A stretch of 64,000 nucleotides of DNA, from positions 434,001-498,000 of the forward strand of contig JAKFUK010000003.1 of the NCBI GenBank assembly GCA_021732745.1. Reading direction: 5' to 3'. Under the pieces are notes generated by a model that made no database searches, had not been told where the DNA came from, and saw nothing but the letters and a program-made list of their open reading frames with translations. Source of the stretch: Nevskia sp. (lineage in GTDB: Bacteria > Pseudomonadota > Gammaproteobacteria > Nevskiales > Nevskiaceae). How positions within the stretch are numbered: position 1 is the stretch's first letter; each line of letters starts with the position of its first letter. Below are positions 1 through 10,737 of the stretch, one piece after another. The position numbers and the translations under genes are program-made.

Positions 1-366
1 CAGCGTGGCGGCAGACGCGAAGCTGGCGATATGGCCGCCGATGCCCGCGTGCTCGCGATTGGCATTGATGACCATCGCCATCGCATTCCAGCGAATGATC
101 GAGCGGATCTTCCATTCGAGCGCGTGATCGCCGGGCGAACGCTCCTCCAGATGCGGCGGAATGGTGTTGACGTAAGCCGTATTGGGCGAAAAAGGAATAT
201 AGGCACCGCTCAGGCGCGCTTTTTCCTGCATCGCTTCCAGCAGGAAATGCGCCCGTTCCGGCCCGCCGCGTTCGAGCACGGCGGCCAGCGCTTCCAGCCA
301 TTCGCGGGTTTCCTGCGGGTCCGGATCGGCAACGACGGGTGGCGTGGGGGTGATGGGTCCGGTCAT
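1..366 (-). CDS. aceE: Pyruvate dehydrogenase E1 component, homodimeric type (N-terminal part, cut by window edge)
   Basis: The leftward frame gives 122 residues from an ATG and stays open at the window edge. The protein reads like the start of the homodimeric (AceE-type) pyruvate dehydrogenase E1: an acidic opening, then QETREWLEALAAVLERGG, AYIPFSPNTAYVNTIPP and an IIRWNAMAMV segment followed by GGHIASFASAATL. This N-terminal block is very conserved in AceE. The enzyme uses thiamine diphosphate to decarboxylate pyruvate and acetylates the lipoyl groups of E2 in the cytoplasmic complex. A possible AGGA ribosome site lies about 10 bases before the ATG. The gene is divergent from a LysR regulator. 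The catalytic ThDP motif lies outside the window, so only the family is certain. Confidence 0.93.
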   Translation of the reverse strand, partial: MTGPITPTPPVVADPDPQETREWLEALAAVLERGGPERAHFLLEAMQEKARLSGAYIPFSPNTAYVNTIPPHLEERSPGDHALEWKIRSIIRWNAMAMVINANREHAGIGGHIASFASAATL

Positions 367-539
367 GGCAGTCGCAATCCTGTGAGGGCGGTCGTTCCGG
401 CAGTGTCTGGATCATGCACTGCCATCGTCCGCTCGACGATGCCGGCACGCAGCCGGCGCAAGCCCGCGACATTAGACGGGGTCACTTGATACGTCCAATA
501 TATGAAAAACGCGCTATTGATATGCACGGAGTACCGACG

Positions 540-1439
540 ATGGAACTGCGCCACCTCCGCTACTTCGTCACCGTCGCCGACGAGCTGCACTTCACCCGCG
601 CTGCCAAGCGGCTGGGCATGGAACAGCCGCCGCTGAGCCAGCAGATCAAGGCACTGGAGGCCGAAATCGGCACGCCGCTGTTCGAGCGCCGTGCCCGCGC
701 GGTCAGCCTGACCGACGCCGGCCGCAATTTTCTGGACGACGCCAAAGCGATTCTGGCGCACGTCCAGCGCGCCACCGACCACGCCCGGCGCGTGGCGCGC
801 GGCGATCTTGGCCGCATCGGCGTCGGCATGATCAATTCCGCGCCGTTTCACCCTTTCGTGCCGCGCGTGCTGCGCGAATACGGCCAGCGGTATCCGGACG
901 TGGCGCTGTCGCTCGACGAGAACGCCACCCCGGTGCTCGCCGCCGCCGTGCTGGCCGATCAGCTCGACGTCGCCTTCGTCCGTCCGCTGCTCGGCGACGA
1001 GCCGGGGCTGATCAGCGAAGCCCTGTTCGACGAGGAAGTCTTGATTGCGCTGCCGCAGGCGCATCGGCTGGCGGCGGAAACCGCGCTGCATCTGGCGCAA
1101 CTGAAAGGCGAAGCCTTCGTGCTGTTTTCGCGGCCGGTCGGTGCCGGCCTGTACGACGACATCCTCGCCGCCTGCCGGCGCAGCGGCTTCAGCCCGCGCA
1201 TCGGCCAGGAAGCCTCGCAGGTGACCTCGATCGTCAACCTCGTGGCGGCCGGGCTCGGCGTATCGCTGGTGCCGGCGTCGATGCAGCAGATCCACTCCGA
1301 CGGTGTGGCCTACCGCCCGATCGTCGGCGACGCCCCCAAAGCCCGCATGAACCTCGTTTACCGCCGCGACGACGAATCGGCAACGGTGCGCAACATGGTG
1401 CGGCTCGCCCGCGAAGTGGCGCGGGGCATGGGCTTGTAG
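540..1439 (+). CDS. LysR-family transcriptional regulator (BenM/CatM-like)
   Basis: A 299-residue DNA-binding regulator of normal LysR length. Residues 1-60 form the winged helix-turn-helix (MELRHLRYFVTVADELHFTR, then RLGMEQPPLSQQIKALE), and the rest is a periplasmic-binding-like effector domain. The opening HLRYFVTVADELHF and the LSQQIKALE recognition helix resemble the CatM/BenM branch, which senses aromatic or dicarboxylic metabolites, but the ligand cannot be read here. The ATG at 540 was chosen because the LysR domain starts exactly there and a GGAG lies about 9 bases upstream; a longer frame upstream has no homologous content. It is divergent from aceE, so regulation of aceE or autoregulation through the shared 173-bp gap is possible but only inferred. 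Confidence 0.9.
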   Translation: MELRHLRYFVTVADELHFTRAAKRLGMEQPPLSQQIKALEAEIGTPLFERRARAVSLTDAGRNFLDDAKAILAHVQRATDHARRVARGDLGRIGVGMINSAPFHPFVPRVLREYGQRYPDVALSLDENATPVLAAAVLADQLDVAFVRPLLGDEPGLISEALFDEEVLIALPQAHRLAAETALHLAQLKGEAFVLFSRPVGAGLYDDILAACRRSGFSPRIGQEASQVTSIVNLVAAGLGVSLVPASMQQIHSDGVAYRPIVGDAPKARMNLVYRRDDESATVRNMVRLAREVARGMGL

Positions 1440-1453
1440 CGCCCGCGCGTCGC

Positions 1454-2191
1454 TCAGAGCCGGGGCATCAGCACGCCACCCGGCCGCTCGTTCCGGAGCT
1501 TTTGCAGCTCACCCAGCGAAAAGTGGATGAAGCTCAAGCCCGAGTACACCGGCGAGATCAGGTTCAGCAGCGGAATCAGCTGGATCAGGGCGGCGACCAC
1601 GCCGAGCCCGAACAGCGGCGAGCCGTGGCGGCGCAGGATTTCCGCGTATTCCTCGGGCGTGGCGTGTTCGGCGAGTGCGTCATAGCGGAACACGCGGTCG
1701 TTCAGGTATCCGGCCAGCGCGATCGGAATCACGAAGGCGAACGGGATGATCAGCCACAGCGGCAGCGCGATCACCCACAGCAGCAGATACACCAGCAGCG
1801 CGCCAAGGCTGTTGGCGATACTGCCCCAGGTGGTGCCGAATTTGCCCCGGGCCAGCTCCGGGTAATCGGTACGCGCGATGTGCTCGACCATGATCGGCAT
1901 CGCGAATACCGAGGTGATGAAGATCGCGGTGGCCGCGACCAGGGTCGGCAGGAACAGGAAGATGACGATCAGCGTGAGCCCGCTGACGATCCAGGAAACG
2001 CCCCATTCGTTCAGGAAGGCATCCACCGGCTGGTACTCGGCCAGCGCCCGCAAGCCCGCCATGCCTTGCGACCAGAACAGGATCAGCAGCACCGCCCACA
2101 GCAGCAGCGAGCCGACCAGCGGCCACAGCACCAGGCCCAGCATCCGGCCCTGGAACTGGCTGCGGGTGGCTTCGATCAGGGCGTTGAACAT
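1454..2191 (-). CDS. EI24/CysZ-like multi-pass membrane protein
   Basis: A 245-residue inner-membrane protein with about five or six hydrophobic segments (for example around residues 20-45, 70-100, 130-165 and 200-230). The pattern of an amphipathic N-terminus, paired membrane helices and a PGLNLISPVY-like tail (here IPLLNLISPVYSGL) matches the EI24 domain family, which includes the CysZ sulfate transporter. A role in sulfate uptake is possible from the family, but no cys genes are nearby. An in-frame ATG 25 codons upstream lies inside a palindromic repeat, so the internal ATG before FNALIEATRSQF was chosen. It follows oxyR on the same strand, separated by that repeat. Confidence 0.72.
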   Translation of the reverse strand: MFNALIEATRSQFQGRMLGLVLWPLVGSLLLWAVLLILFWSQGMAGLRALAEYQPVDAFLNEWGVSWIVSGLTLIVIFLFLPTLVAATAIFITSVFAMPIMVEHIARTDYPELARGKFGTTWGSIANSLGALLVYLLLWVIALPLWLIIPFAFVIPIALAGYLNDRVFRYDALAEHATPEEYAEILRRHGSPLFGLGVVAALIQLIPLLNLISPVYSGLSFIHFSLGELQKLRNERPGGVLMPRL

Positions 2192-2220
2192 GGTAGGTCT
2201 CGTTGGAGGCTGAAAAGCGG

Positions 2221-2321
2221 TCTCACGCGGAGAACGCAAAGGACGCAGAGAAAAGCTTTCAAGCAATTTTGCTGTCCTCGCTGTTGCTTCTCTCTGCGAT
2301 CTTTGCGTTCTCCGCGTGAGA
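2221..2321. repeat. Long palindromic repeat, copy A
   Basis: Two arms of about 32 bases (left begins TCTCACGCGGAGAACGCAAA, right is its imperfect reverse complement ending CTCCGCGTGAGA) enclose about 37 bases. It sits between the oxyR stop and the EI24 gene. The same arm sequence recurs twice more in the window, at 4356-4500 and 34842-34946, always between genes. Transcription would give a long hairpin. Whether it is mobile or acts on transcription is not visible. Confidence 0.85.
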
Positions 2322-2354
2322 TCAGCTTTCGCTGTTCTACGCCGTTCGGATCGC

Positions 2355-3293
2355 TCAGGGATGCTGCGGTTCGGCGTCGCTCAGCAGCCGCACGCCCTGC
2401 ATGCCACAGGCGAGCAGGCCGTCGCGCAGCGCGCGGATCGCCGCCAGACGCGGAAAGCTGCGCCGCCAGACCATGCCGATGGTGCGATTCGGAGCGGGGG
2501 CGACAAACGGCACGGTCGGCAGCGGGTTCGGCTCTGGCGGCCGATTGGCGATCGAACCGTTCGGCATCACCGTGATGCCCAGGCCGGAGCCGACCATGTA
2601 GCGGATCGTTTCGATCGACGAGCCGGTCACCGGCCGAGGGCCGTCGCCTTCGGCATTGACGCACTTCGGGCAGGCGGCGATTACCTGTTCGCGGAAGCAG
2701 TGGCCGGGGCCGAGCAGCAGCAGGTGTTCCTCGGCCAGCTTCCGGGCCGGGATGTTCGGCAGCGCTGCCCAGCGGTGCCCGGGCGGCAGCATGACCACGA
2801 AATCCTCCTCGTAGATCGGCCAGGCCGACAGCCCCTGCAGGTCGATCGGCAAGGCAAGGAGTGCGACATCAAGCTCGTTGTCGCGCAACTGCTCCAGCAG
2901 CACGCCGGTGAAGTTCTCCTCGATCATCAGCGGCATCAAGGGTGCGGCTTCGCGCATCAGCGGCACCAGCGCCGGCAGCACGTAGGGGCCGACCGTGTAG
3001 ATCGCGCCCAGTCGCAGGCTGCCGACCAGCTCGTCCTTGCCTTCGCTGGCGATGTCCTCGACGCGCCTCGCTTCGGCGAGCACCTTGCGCGCCTGCTCGA
3101 TGATCCGCGCGCCGACCGGCGTCGGCTTGGCTTCGCCGCGAATGCGCTCGAACAGGGTCACGCCGAGTTCGTCTTCGAGCTTCTTGAGCGCGACGGAAAG
3201 TGTGGGCTGGGACACGAACGAACGCTCGGCAGCGCGCGAGAAATGGCGCTCCTTGTCGAGGTTCACGAGATAGCGGAGTTCGGTCAGCGTCAT
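2355..3293 (-). CDS. oxyR: Hydrogen-peroxide sensing LysR regulator OxyR
   Basis: A 312-residue LysR regulator. The N-terminal helix-turn-helix is at 1-60 (TELRYLVNLDKERHFSRAA, SFVSQPTLSVALKKLEDE). The effector domain keeps the redox switch: GHCFREQVIAAC puts cysteines at residues 199 and 208, the same numbers as the disulfide pair of E. coli OxyR, and a third cysteine follows at 211. OxyR senses peroxide by forming the 199-208 disulfide and then switches on antioxidant genes. No katG, ahpC or other known target is adjacent; hemF lies upstream on the same strand and palindromic repeat A lies downstream. The start matches the family N-terminus, leaving 92 bases to hemF. The family assignment is strong because of the cysteine spacing. 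Confidence 0.93.
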   Translation of the reverse strand: MTLTELRYLVNLDKERHFSRAAERSFVSQPTLSVALKKLEDELGVTLFERIRGEAKPTPVGARIIEQARKVLAEARRVEDIASEGKDELVGSLRLGAIYTVGPYVLPALVPLMREAAPLMPLMIEENFTGVLLEQLRDNELDVALLALPIDLQGLSAWPIYEEDFVVMLPPGHRWAALPNIPARKLAEEHLLLLGPGHCFREQVIAACPKCVNAEGDGPRPVTGSSIETIRYMVGSGLGITVMPNGSIANRPPEPNPLPTVPFVAPAPNRTIGMVWRRSFPRLAAIRALRDGLLACGMQGVRLLSDAEPQHP

Positions 3294-3385
3294 GGGCGAA
3301 CCTTTCGTTGGATGGCTTCCGGACGCCAGCTCGGGCGTCCGCTCGACTGCCCGATTCTAGACCTTCGCTATCGCCAACCGTTCAG

Positions 3386-4309
3386 CTATAGATTCAGCCA
3401 ATCGCGAGGCCGCAGGTAGTCGGCGATGAACGCGGCTTCCGGGCTGTCCGGCTCGGGCTGATGGTTGTAGTGCCAGGCGACCAGCGGTGGCATCGACATC
3501 AGGATCGATTCGATGCGGCCTTTCGATTGCAGCCCGAACAGCGTGCCGCGATCCCAGACCAGGTTGAACTCGACGTAACGTCCGCGCCGGTACAGCTGCC
3601 AGTCGCGCTCGCGCTGCGTGTACGGCATGCCGATGCGGCGCTCGACGATCGGCACGTAGGCCGGCAGGAAGTGATCGCCGACGCTCTGCATCAGCGCGAA
3701 GCTGGCGGCAAAGCCGCCGACCGTCCAATCGTCGTAGAACAGGCCGCCGATGCCGCGCGGTTCGTTGCGATGCTTGAGGAAGAAGTATTCGTCGCAGGTC
3801 GCCTTGAGCTTGGCGTGGACCTCCGGCCCGAACGGCGCGCAGGCGTCGCGGGCGGTTGAGTGCCAGTGAACCGCGTCTTCCTCGAAGCCGTAGTAAGGCG
3901 TCAGATCGAAGCCGCCGCCGAACCACCAGACCGGTTCCTCGCCTTCCTTTTCGGCGATCAGGAAGCGGACATTCGCGTGGACGGTCGGCGCGTAGGGATT
4001 GCGCGGATGGAAGACCAGCGACACGCCCATCGCCCGGAAACCCCGGCCGACCAGTTCCGGCCGCGCGGCGGTCGCCGCCGGCGGCAGCTTGGTGCCGCGA
4101 ATGTCGGAAAAATTGACCCCGGCGCGCTCGAACACCGCGCCATCGGCCAGCACTCGGGATTCACCGCCGCCGCCTTCATCGCGGGCCCAAGCATCGCGGA
4201 GGAATTTGGCAGTGCCGTCGATGCGTTCGACTTCCGCACAGATGCGGTCTTGCAGGCCACGGAGATAGGCTTCGACGTCCTTCGGACGCGGGGTGTCGGC
4301 GTTGGTCAT
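3386..4309 (-). CDS. hemF: Oxygen-dependent coproporphyrinogen III oxidase
   Basis: A 307-residue cytoplasmic enzyme of heme synthesis that oxidatively decarboxylates coproporphyrinogen III to protoporphyrinogen IX using O2. The length is close to the E. coli enzyme. Clear family blocks: [42 protein letters not shown], and the signature region [20 protein letters not shown] followed by YDDW. The C-terminus has [18 protein letters not shown]. The gene is on the same strand as tsaC upstream, a common proteobacterial neighbourhood (tsaC, hemF, aroE), though no aroE is present here. A 145-bp palindromic repeat separates it from tsaC, so co-transcription is uncertain. Confidence 0.97.
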   Translation of the reverse strand: MTNADTPRPKDVEAYLRGLQDRICAEVERIDGTAKFLRDAWARDEGGGGESRVLADGAVFERAGVNFSDIRGTKLPPAATAARPELVGRGFRAMGVSLVFHPRNPYAPTVHANVRFLIAEKEGEEPVWWFGGGFDLTPYYGFEEDAVHWHSTARDACAPFGPEVHAKLKATCDEYFFLKHRNEPRGIGGLFYDDWTVGGFAASFALMQSVGDHFLPAYVPIVERRIGMPYTQRERDWQLYRRGRYVEFNLVWDRGTLFGLQSKGRIESILMSMPPLVAWHYNHQPEPDSPEAAFIADYLRPRDWLNL

Positions 4310-4355
4310 GGGCGCAGTTTAGTGCGCTGGACGGCGCTGGAACATCAACGGCGTG

Positions 4356-4500
4356 TCTCACGCAGAGAACGCAAAGCCGCAGAGAAAGTAGGTCGGCAAT
4401 CCTTTGCCGACGTGCTCTCCTGATCAAACCAGAGCGGCGGCAAGGGATTGCCGCCCTACGGCTTCGCTTTTCTCAGCGGACTCCGCGTTCTCTGCGTGAG
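4356..4500. repeat. Long palindromic repeat, copy B, with a second repeat nested inside
   Basis: The outer arms (left TCTCACGCAGAGAACGCAAA, right ending GCGTTCTCTGCGTGAG) match copies A and C. The interior, which is short in the other copies, is occupied by a different inverted repeat at 4388-4459. It fills the tsaC-hemF gap, both genes being leftward. Confidence 0.85.
4388..4459. repeat. REP-like double hairpin nested in palindromic repeat copy B
   Basis: The left part reads GTAGGTCGGCAATCCTTTGC and continues CGAC; the right part is GGCGGCAAGGGATTGCCGCC plus CTAC. Each half can form its own hairpin around its GCAA/TTGC core, and the halves are inverted relative to one another, giving a GTAGG...CCTAC boundary. 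The same boundary form is seen in the unrelated repeat at 20006-20092. Confidence 0.75.
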
Positions 4501-4516
4501 CAACGCTTCTCGCCGC

Positions 4517-5080
4517 TCAGCGCCGCAGGATGTTGCCGTTCGCCGCATCGCGAATGATCGTCGGCCGGTCGAGGCCGCCGAGGTTGCCGGGCACCAGCAG
4601 GTCGTAGCGGTTGCGCAGGTTGATGCGGGCCGCACTCGGGCTGGTCGCGGGCGGATCGCCAGCGCGGTTGGCGCTGGTCGACACGATCGCCCCGCCGAAC
4701 TCGTCGCAAAGCCTGGCGGCGAGCGGATGGGCGGTGACGCGGACGGCGACGGTGTCGTGGTCGCCGCTGATCCACATCGGGCAATGGTCGGTGGCGGGAA
4801 ACACCCAGGTCGAGGCACCCGGCCAGGTGGCGGTGGCGCGCCGCCAGGCCATCCGCGACGGCATGTCGATGTAGGGCTCGATCTGCTCGATCGAGGACGC
4901 GATCAGGATCAGGCCTTTCTGCCAGTCGCGATTCTTCATCGCCAGCAGGCGTTCGACCGCCAACCGGTTCTGCGGATCGCAGCCGACGCCCCAGACCGCT
5001 TCGGTCGGATAGACGATGACGCCGCCGGTACGCAGCAGACGGCCGGCCAGCGCCAGCTTGTTCGCATGCAGCAGCGCCAT
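4517..5080 (-). CDS. tsaC: Threonylcarbamoyl-AMP synthase (YrdC/TsaC)
   Basis: A 187-residue single-domain YrdC protein, the usual length for TsaC rather than the longer Sua5. It makes threonylcarbamoyl-AMP from threonine, bicarbonate and ATP, the first step of the t6A37 modification of ANN-decoding tRNAs. Visible family motifs are GGVIVYPTEAVWGVGCD near residue 20, KNRDWQKGLILI near 50, VAVRVTAHPLAARLC near 112 and IVSTSANRAGDPP near 135. The start lies 4 bases after the topA stop, so the two are probably translated from one mRNA. A palindromic repeat lies between this gene and hemF. Confidence 0.95.
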   Translation of the reverse strand: MALLHANKLALAGRLLRTGGVIVYPTEAVWGVGCDPQNRLAVERLLAMKNRDWQKGLILIASSIEQIEPYIDMPSRMAWRRATATWPGASTWVFPATDHCPMWISGDHDTVAVRVTAHPLAARLCDEFGGAIVSTSANRAGDPPATSPSAARINLRNRYDLLVPGNLGGLDRPTIIRDAANGNILRR

Positions 5081-5084
5081 CGGT

Positions 5085-7580
<2,496 letters not shown>

Positions 7581-7685
7581 TGAAGCCGCGTATCCCACAC
7601 CTGACCCGCGTCCCGGTGACGCGTGGAGGGGCAGCTTATACGGCAAAGACCTTGCCAGTGGCTAGTCCGAAGCGGCAGCACGCAG

Positions 7686-7709
7686 GCCCGGAACAGATGC
7701 GTTCCGGGC
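7686..7709 (-). terminator. Hairpin downstream of smg, terminator-like
   Basis: GCCCGGAAC and GTTCCGGGC form a perfect 9-bp stem with a 6-base loop, 5 bases past the smg stop codon and before topA. There is no clear U-run on either strand, so intrinsic termination is uncertain; it may protect the 3' end or only attenuate read-through into topA. Confidence 0.45.
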
Positions 7710-7714
7710 TGCGA

Positions 7715-8182
7715 TCAGTGCAGGAATTCACCGTGGTAATAGACCATGTCTTCGAGGTGCACGGCGGCTTCCTCGGAGCCCGGCTGGTTGATCAGCACCA
7801 GCAGGCAGACCCATTTCACCCGCTCGATGTCGACCTCGTCCTCGAAAGCCAGCAGGCGTTCGATGACCAGTTCGCGGCTCTCGCTGTTGAGGATGCCGAG
7901 CTGCTCCAGATAAAGGAGAAAGCCGCGACATTCGGCGGACAGCAGTTCCTGCTCCTGCGGCGCGTAGATGCGCAGGGTGTCGGTGCGGCCTCTCAGGGAT
8001 GGCGCATTGCGCTGGTTCGCGAGGCCGTCGAGCCAGGCGAAAGCGTGTGCCACTTCTTCATCGGGAAAACCGGCGGCGGACAGCTCCACCCGCAGATTTT
8101 CCTGGTTGTCGGAGTCGGAGAACTCGCCGTCCTGGTAGTTCTCGAAGAGGTACATCAGTACATCGAGAAGGGTCTCTTTCAT
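7715..8182 (-). CDS. smg: Smg/DUF494 family protein
   Basis: A 155-residue acidic protein of the DUF494 (Smg) family, placed as usual between dprA and topA. It starts MKETLLDVLMYLFENY and contains the conserved GFPDEEVAHAFAWLDGL segment and a C-terminal run ending VYYHGEFLH. Links to DprA and natural transformation are suggested mainly by gene order; the molecular role is not established. It has no signal peptide or membrane segment, so it should be cytoplasmic. The gene sits 68 bases after dprA on the same strand and is followed by a strong hairpin. Confidence 0.9.
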   Translation of the reverse strand: MKETLLDVLMYLFENYQDGEFSDSDNQENLRVELSAAGFPDEEVAHAFAWLDGLANQRNAPSLRGRTDTLRIYAPQEQELLSAECRGFLLYLEQLGILNSESRELVIERLLAFEDEVDIERVKWVCLLVLINQPGSEEAAVHLEDMVYYHGEFLH

Positions 8183-8250
8183 GATCTCTCAGTCGCCAGG
8201 CCCGGGCGCGTGCAGTCAGTTGCGAACTGCCTCGGGAAGAGTGTAGCGCC

Positions 8251-9357
8251 TCAAACGCGGCGATGCAGGCGACAAAAGCGATCACCCGGCAAGGCTTCGA
8301 TCCGCCCTGCCAGCTCCAGCCCCAGCAGTGCAGCACCGAGTTCGGCGATGCCGAGCGACAGCGTCGACGCCAGCTGATCGAGGCTGATCGGGTCGTCGCC
8401 AAGCGCGGCCAGAACCCGCTGCTCCAGCGGATCGCCGACGACCGTGTCGATCGCGTTCGGCGCGCTCGCCGCCGGCAGCGCGTGGCGCAGTTGCGGGGCC
8501 AGCTCGGCAACGATGTCGTCGACGGTTTCGACCAGCATCGCGCCGTCGCGGATCAAGGCATGGCAGCCCCGGGCGAGCGGGTTGTGGATCGAACCAGGCA
8601 GGGCGAACACCTCGCGGCCCTGCTCGGCGGCGAGTTTGGCCGTGATCAGCGAGCCCGAACCGACTTGCGCCTCGACCACCAGCACGCCCAGGCTCAAGCC
8701 GGAAATGATCCGGTTGCGCTGCGGAAAGTGCTGTGGTTTCGGCACCGTGCCCGGCGGGTATTCGGACACCAGCAGGCCGCGTGCGGCGATCGCTTCGCCA
8801 AGCGCCTTGTTGCGCGGCGGATAGATGCGATCCAGGCCGTTGCCGCAGACGGCGATGGTGGGTGCGCCGGTTTCGAGCGCACCAGCATGGGCGGCGGCGT
8901 CGATGCCAAGCGCCAGCCCGGAGGTCACCAGGAGGCCGGCGCGGCTGGCGGCTTCGGCGAAGGCGCGGGCGTTTTCCCGACCTTGGCTGGACGCGGCGCG
9001 AGCGCCGACGATCGCCAGCTGCGGCTCGCCGAGCAGGGCAGCGTCGCCCACCGCGAACAGCGCGACCGGCGATGCGGCGATGGTGGTCAGTCGCGGCGGG
9101 TAGCGCGGGTCGTCGTCGGCGATGAAGTGATGGCCGGGGCTGTCGAGCCAGCGTTGGTTGCATGCCGCCGCTTCGCGATCCGGGGAAGACAGTCCGGCGA
9201 TCAGCACATCGCTGCAACCGGCTTCGCTCCAAGCCTTGGGGCCGGCGGCGAACACCGCTTCGGCGCTGCCGAAACGGCGCAGCAGGGATCGGATGCGGGA
9301 CGGCCCGACACCGGGCACTCGCAGCAGGCAGAGGAAAGCGAGGTTTGGTTCGGGCAT
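8251..9357 (-). CDS. dprA: DNA-processing protein DprA (Smf)
   Basis: A 368-residue DprA that binds incoming single-stranded DNA and loads RecA during natural transformation. The N-terminal helix-hairpin region has RVPGVGPSRIRSLLRRFG. The Rossmann core shows AIVGARAAS, VTSGLALGIDAAAHAGAL, CGNGLDRIYPPRN and VGSGSLITAKLAAEQGREV. A C-terminal winged-helix (DML1-like) domain covers about residues 300-365. The ATG before PEPNLAFLCL was preferred; a longer frame adds 28 arginine-rich residues without homology. It lies 37 bases after the LysM lipoprotein and 68 before smg, a common gammaproteobacterial order. Confidence 0.95.
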   Translation of the reverse strand: MPEPNLAFLCLLRVPGVGPSRIRSLLRRFGSAEAVFAAGPKAWSEAGCSDVLIAGLSSPDREAAACNQRWLDSPGHHFIADDDPRYPPRLTTIAASPVALFAVGDAALLGEPQLAIVGARAASSQGRENARAFAEAASRAGLLVTSGLALGIDAAAHAGALETGAPTIAVCGNGLDRIYPPRNKALGEAIAARGLLVSEYPPGTVPKPQHFPQRNRIISGLSLGVLVVEAQVGSGSLITAKLAAEQGREVFALPGSIHNPLARGCHALIRDGAMLVETVDDIVAELAPQLRHALPAASAPNAIDTVVGDPLEQRVLAALGDDPISLDQLASTLSLGIAELGAALLGLELAGRIEALPGDRFCRLHRRV

Positions 9358-9394
9358 CGGCGGCGTCCTTGCCGCGAATCGGGGGCGGGAACGG

Positions 9395-10585
9395 TCAGCG
9401 CAGGGACGAAGGCGACGGCTTGGCGACCTTGTCGAGCACATGCAGCGGCCGGATCGCGTTCATCACCAGGCCGTAGCTGAGCTTCGGGGTCACCTTGAAC
9501 ACCATCAGCACGCCAGCGTACTGCTCCGGCAGCGCAATGCCTTTGCGGGTGTAGGGATCGGGCACCACGCGGCCGGATTGCAGGATGTCGAGCACCGTGC
9601 CGGGGTCGACACCATGCTCGGAGCCGCGATTGAGCGCCACGATCTGGTACTGCGAAATCTGCGACAGGCCGTCGAACACCGAAATGATCCGGCCATCGAC
9701 CGGCGACAGCGGCGCATGCGGGAAGAAGTTGGCGTCGAAGCTTTCCGCTTCGATCGGCAGCAGGCGATCGGCGATCAGCACTTCGCGGCTGGACTTGGTC
9801 ACCCGCATCACGGCGGTGACGCCGACCGGGGCGTCCGGCGTCCGCAGCTCGGCCTCGCCGGTCGGAATCGCTTCGTAACCGAGCAGATTGCGGGTTTCCG
9901 GATCGCGGTAGGGCTCACCAACCCGCACCACGGCGTAGTTGTAGGCGATCGGCTGCGCGAGATTCTTCACATAGACATCATTGTTGGCACCGACGGCCAA
10001 GCGCTCGTCGACGAAGGCCACGATGTACGGCGCGCGCTTGGTTTCCTCCAGCGTGACCAGACGCGGGCCGCGCAGGAAGTTGCGGATCGCTTCGATCGGA
10101 ATCGCCGGCAGCGAAGCATCGAGCGCTTCCTCGCGGATGCGCGGCGACAGGCGCTCCAGCGGGCCGTCGGACACCAGCCGGGTCTGGCCGTCGATGCTGA
10201 CCAGGGTCAGGACATCGCCGGGGTAGATCTGGTGCGGATTGCGGACCTGGGAATTGGTGTACCAGAGCTCCGGCCACTGCCAGGGATCGCGCAGGAAATG
10301 CTGGGCGATATCCCACAGCGTGTCGCCTTTCTTGACCACGTAGCGGAGCGGCGCGTCTTCGCGCAATGACAGCGAGCCAGCCGAAGCAGCGGCGGCACCG
10401 GTGTCGGCCAGCGGTTCGACCACGCCTGGTGCTGCTTCGGTGGCAGCAACCGGTGCGGCCACGGGCGCAGGCGTCGGTTGCGTGGTCGCGCAGCCGGCAA
10501 GGATCGCGAGGCTGATCGCCGCAGCGCCAAGCAGGGCGGGCCGGCGGGCCGGGAGCTGAAACGGCGAGGCGTTATACTTCCTCAT
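9395..10585 (-). CDS. LysM-domain lipoprotein
   Basis: A 396-residue envelope protein. The N-terminus has a signal sequence ending in a lipobox (LAILAGC, cysteine near residue 31), then a proline/alanine linker, and a LysM peptidoglycan-binding domain from about residue 80 (YVVKKGDTLWDIAQHFL, followed by the WQWPELW and NPHQIYPGD hallmarks). The large C-terminal half is uniform in this family and has no recognised catalytic motif. LysM proteins of this kind are regularly encoded next to dprA and divergent from def, as here. The start was set at the ATG giving the lipoprotein signal; an upstream frame adds 43 residues lying in the promoter region shared with def. Likely outer-membrane lipoprotein that binds the cell wall. 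Confidence 0.9.
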   Translation of the reverse strand: MRKYNASPFQLPARRPALLGAAAISLAILAGCATTQPTPAPVAAPVAATEAAPGVVEPLADTGAAAASAGSLSLREDAPLRYVVKKGDTLWDIAQHFLRDPWQWPELWYTNSQVRNPHQIYPGDVLTLVSIDGQTRLVSDGPLERLSPRIREEALDASLPAIPIEAIRNFLRGPRLVTLEETKRAPYIVAFVDERLAVGANNDVYVKNLAQPIAYNYAVVRVGEPYRDPETRNLLGYEAIPTGEAELRTPDAPVGVTAVMRVTKSSREVLIADRLLPIEAESFDANFFPHAPLSPVDGRIISVFDGLSQISQYQIVALNRGSEHGVDPGTVLDILQSGRVVPDPYTRKGIALPEQYAGVLMVFKVTPKLSYGLVMNAIRPLHVLDKVAKPSPSSLR

Positions 10586-10737
10586 GGCTGCGAATTCCCC
10601 TCGTGCGGCCCCTTCGACGGCCGCATGGATTCTGGCACGAATGCCGGAACAGATTCCCGGGCTGGGGCCGGAATAAATGCTTGGCGGTCCGCATGGTTGT
10701 CGTCGATTTCTCAAGTCAATGCTGCAGGTCGTAAAAC

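Noticed and set aside
31-489. Rightward open frame of 152 codons at the left end
   Set aside because: It is the shadow of the leftward aceE start, whose protein is clearly recognisable.
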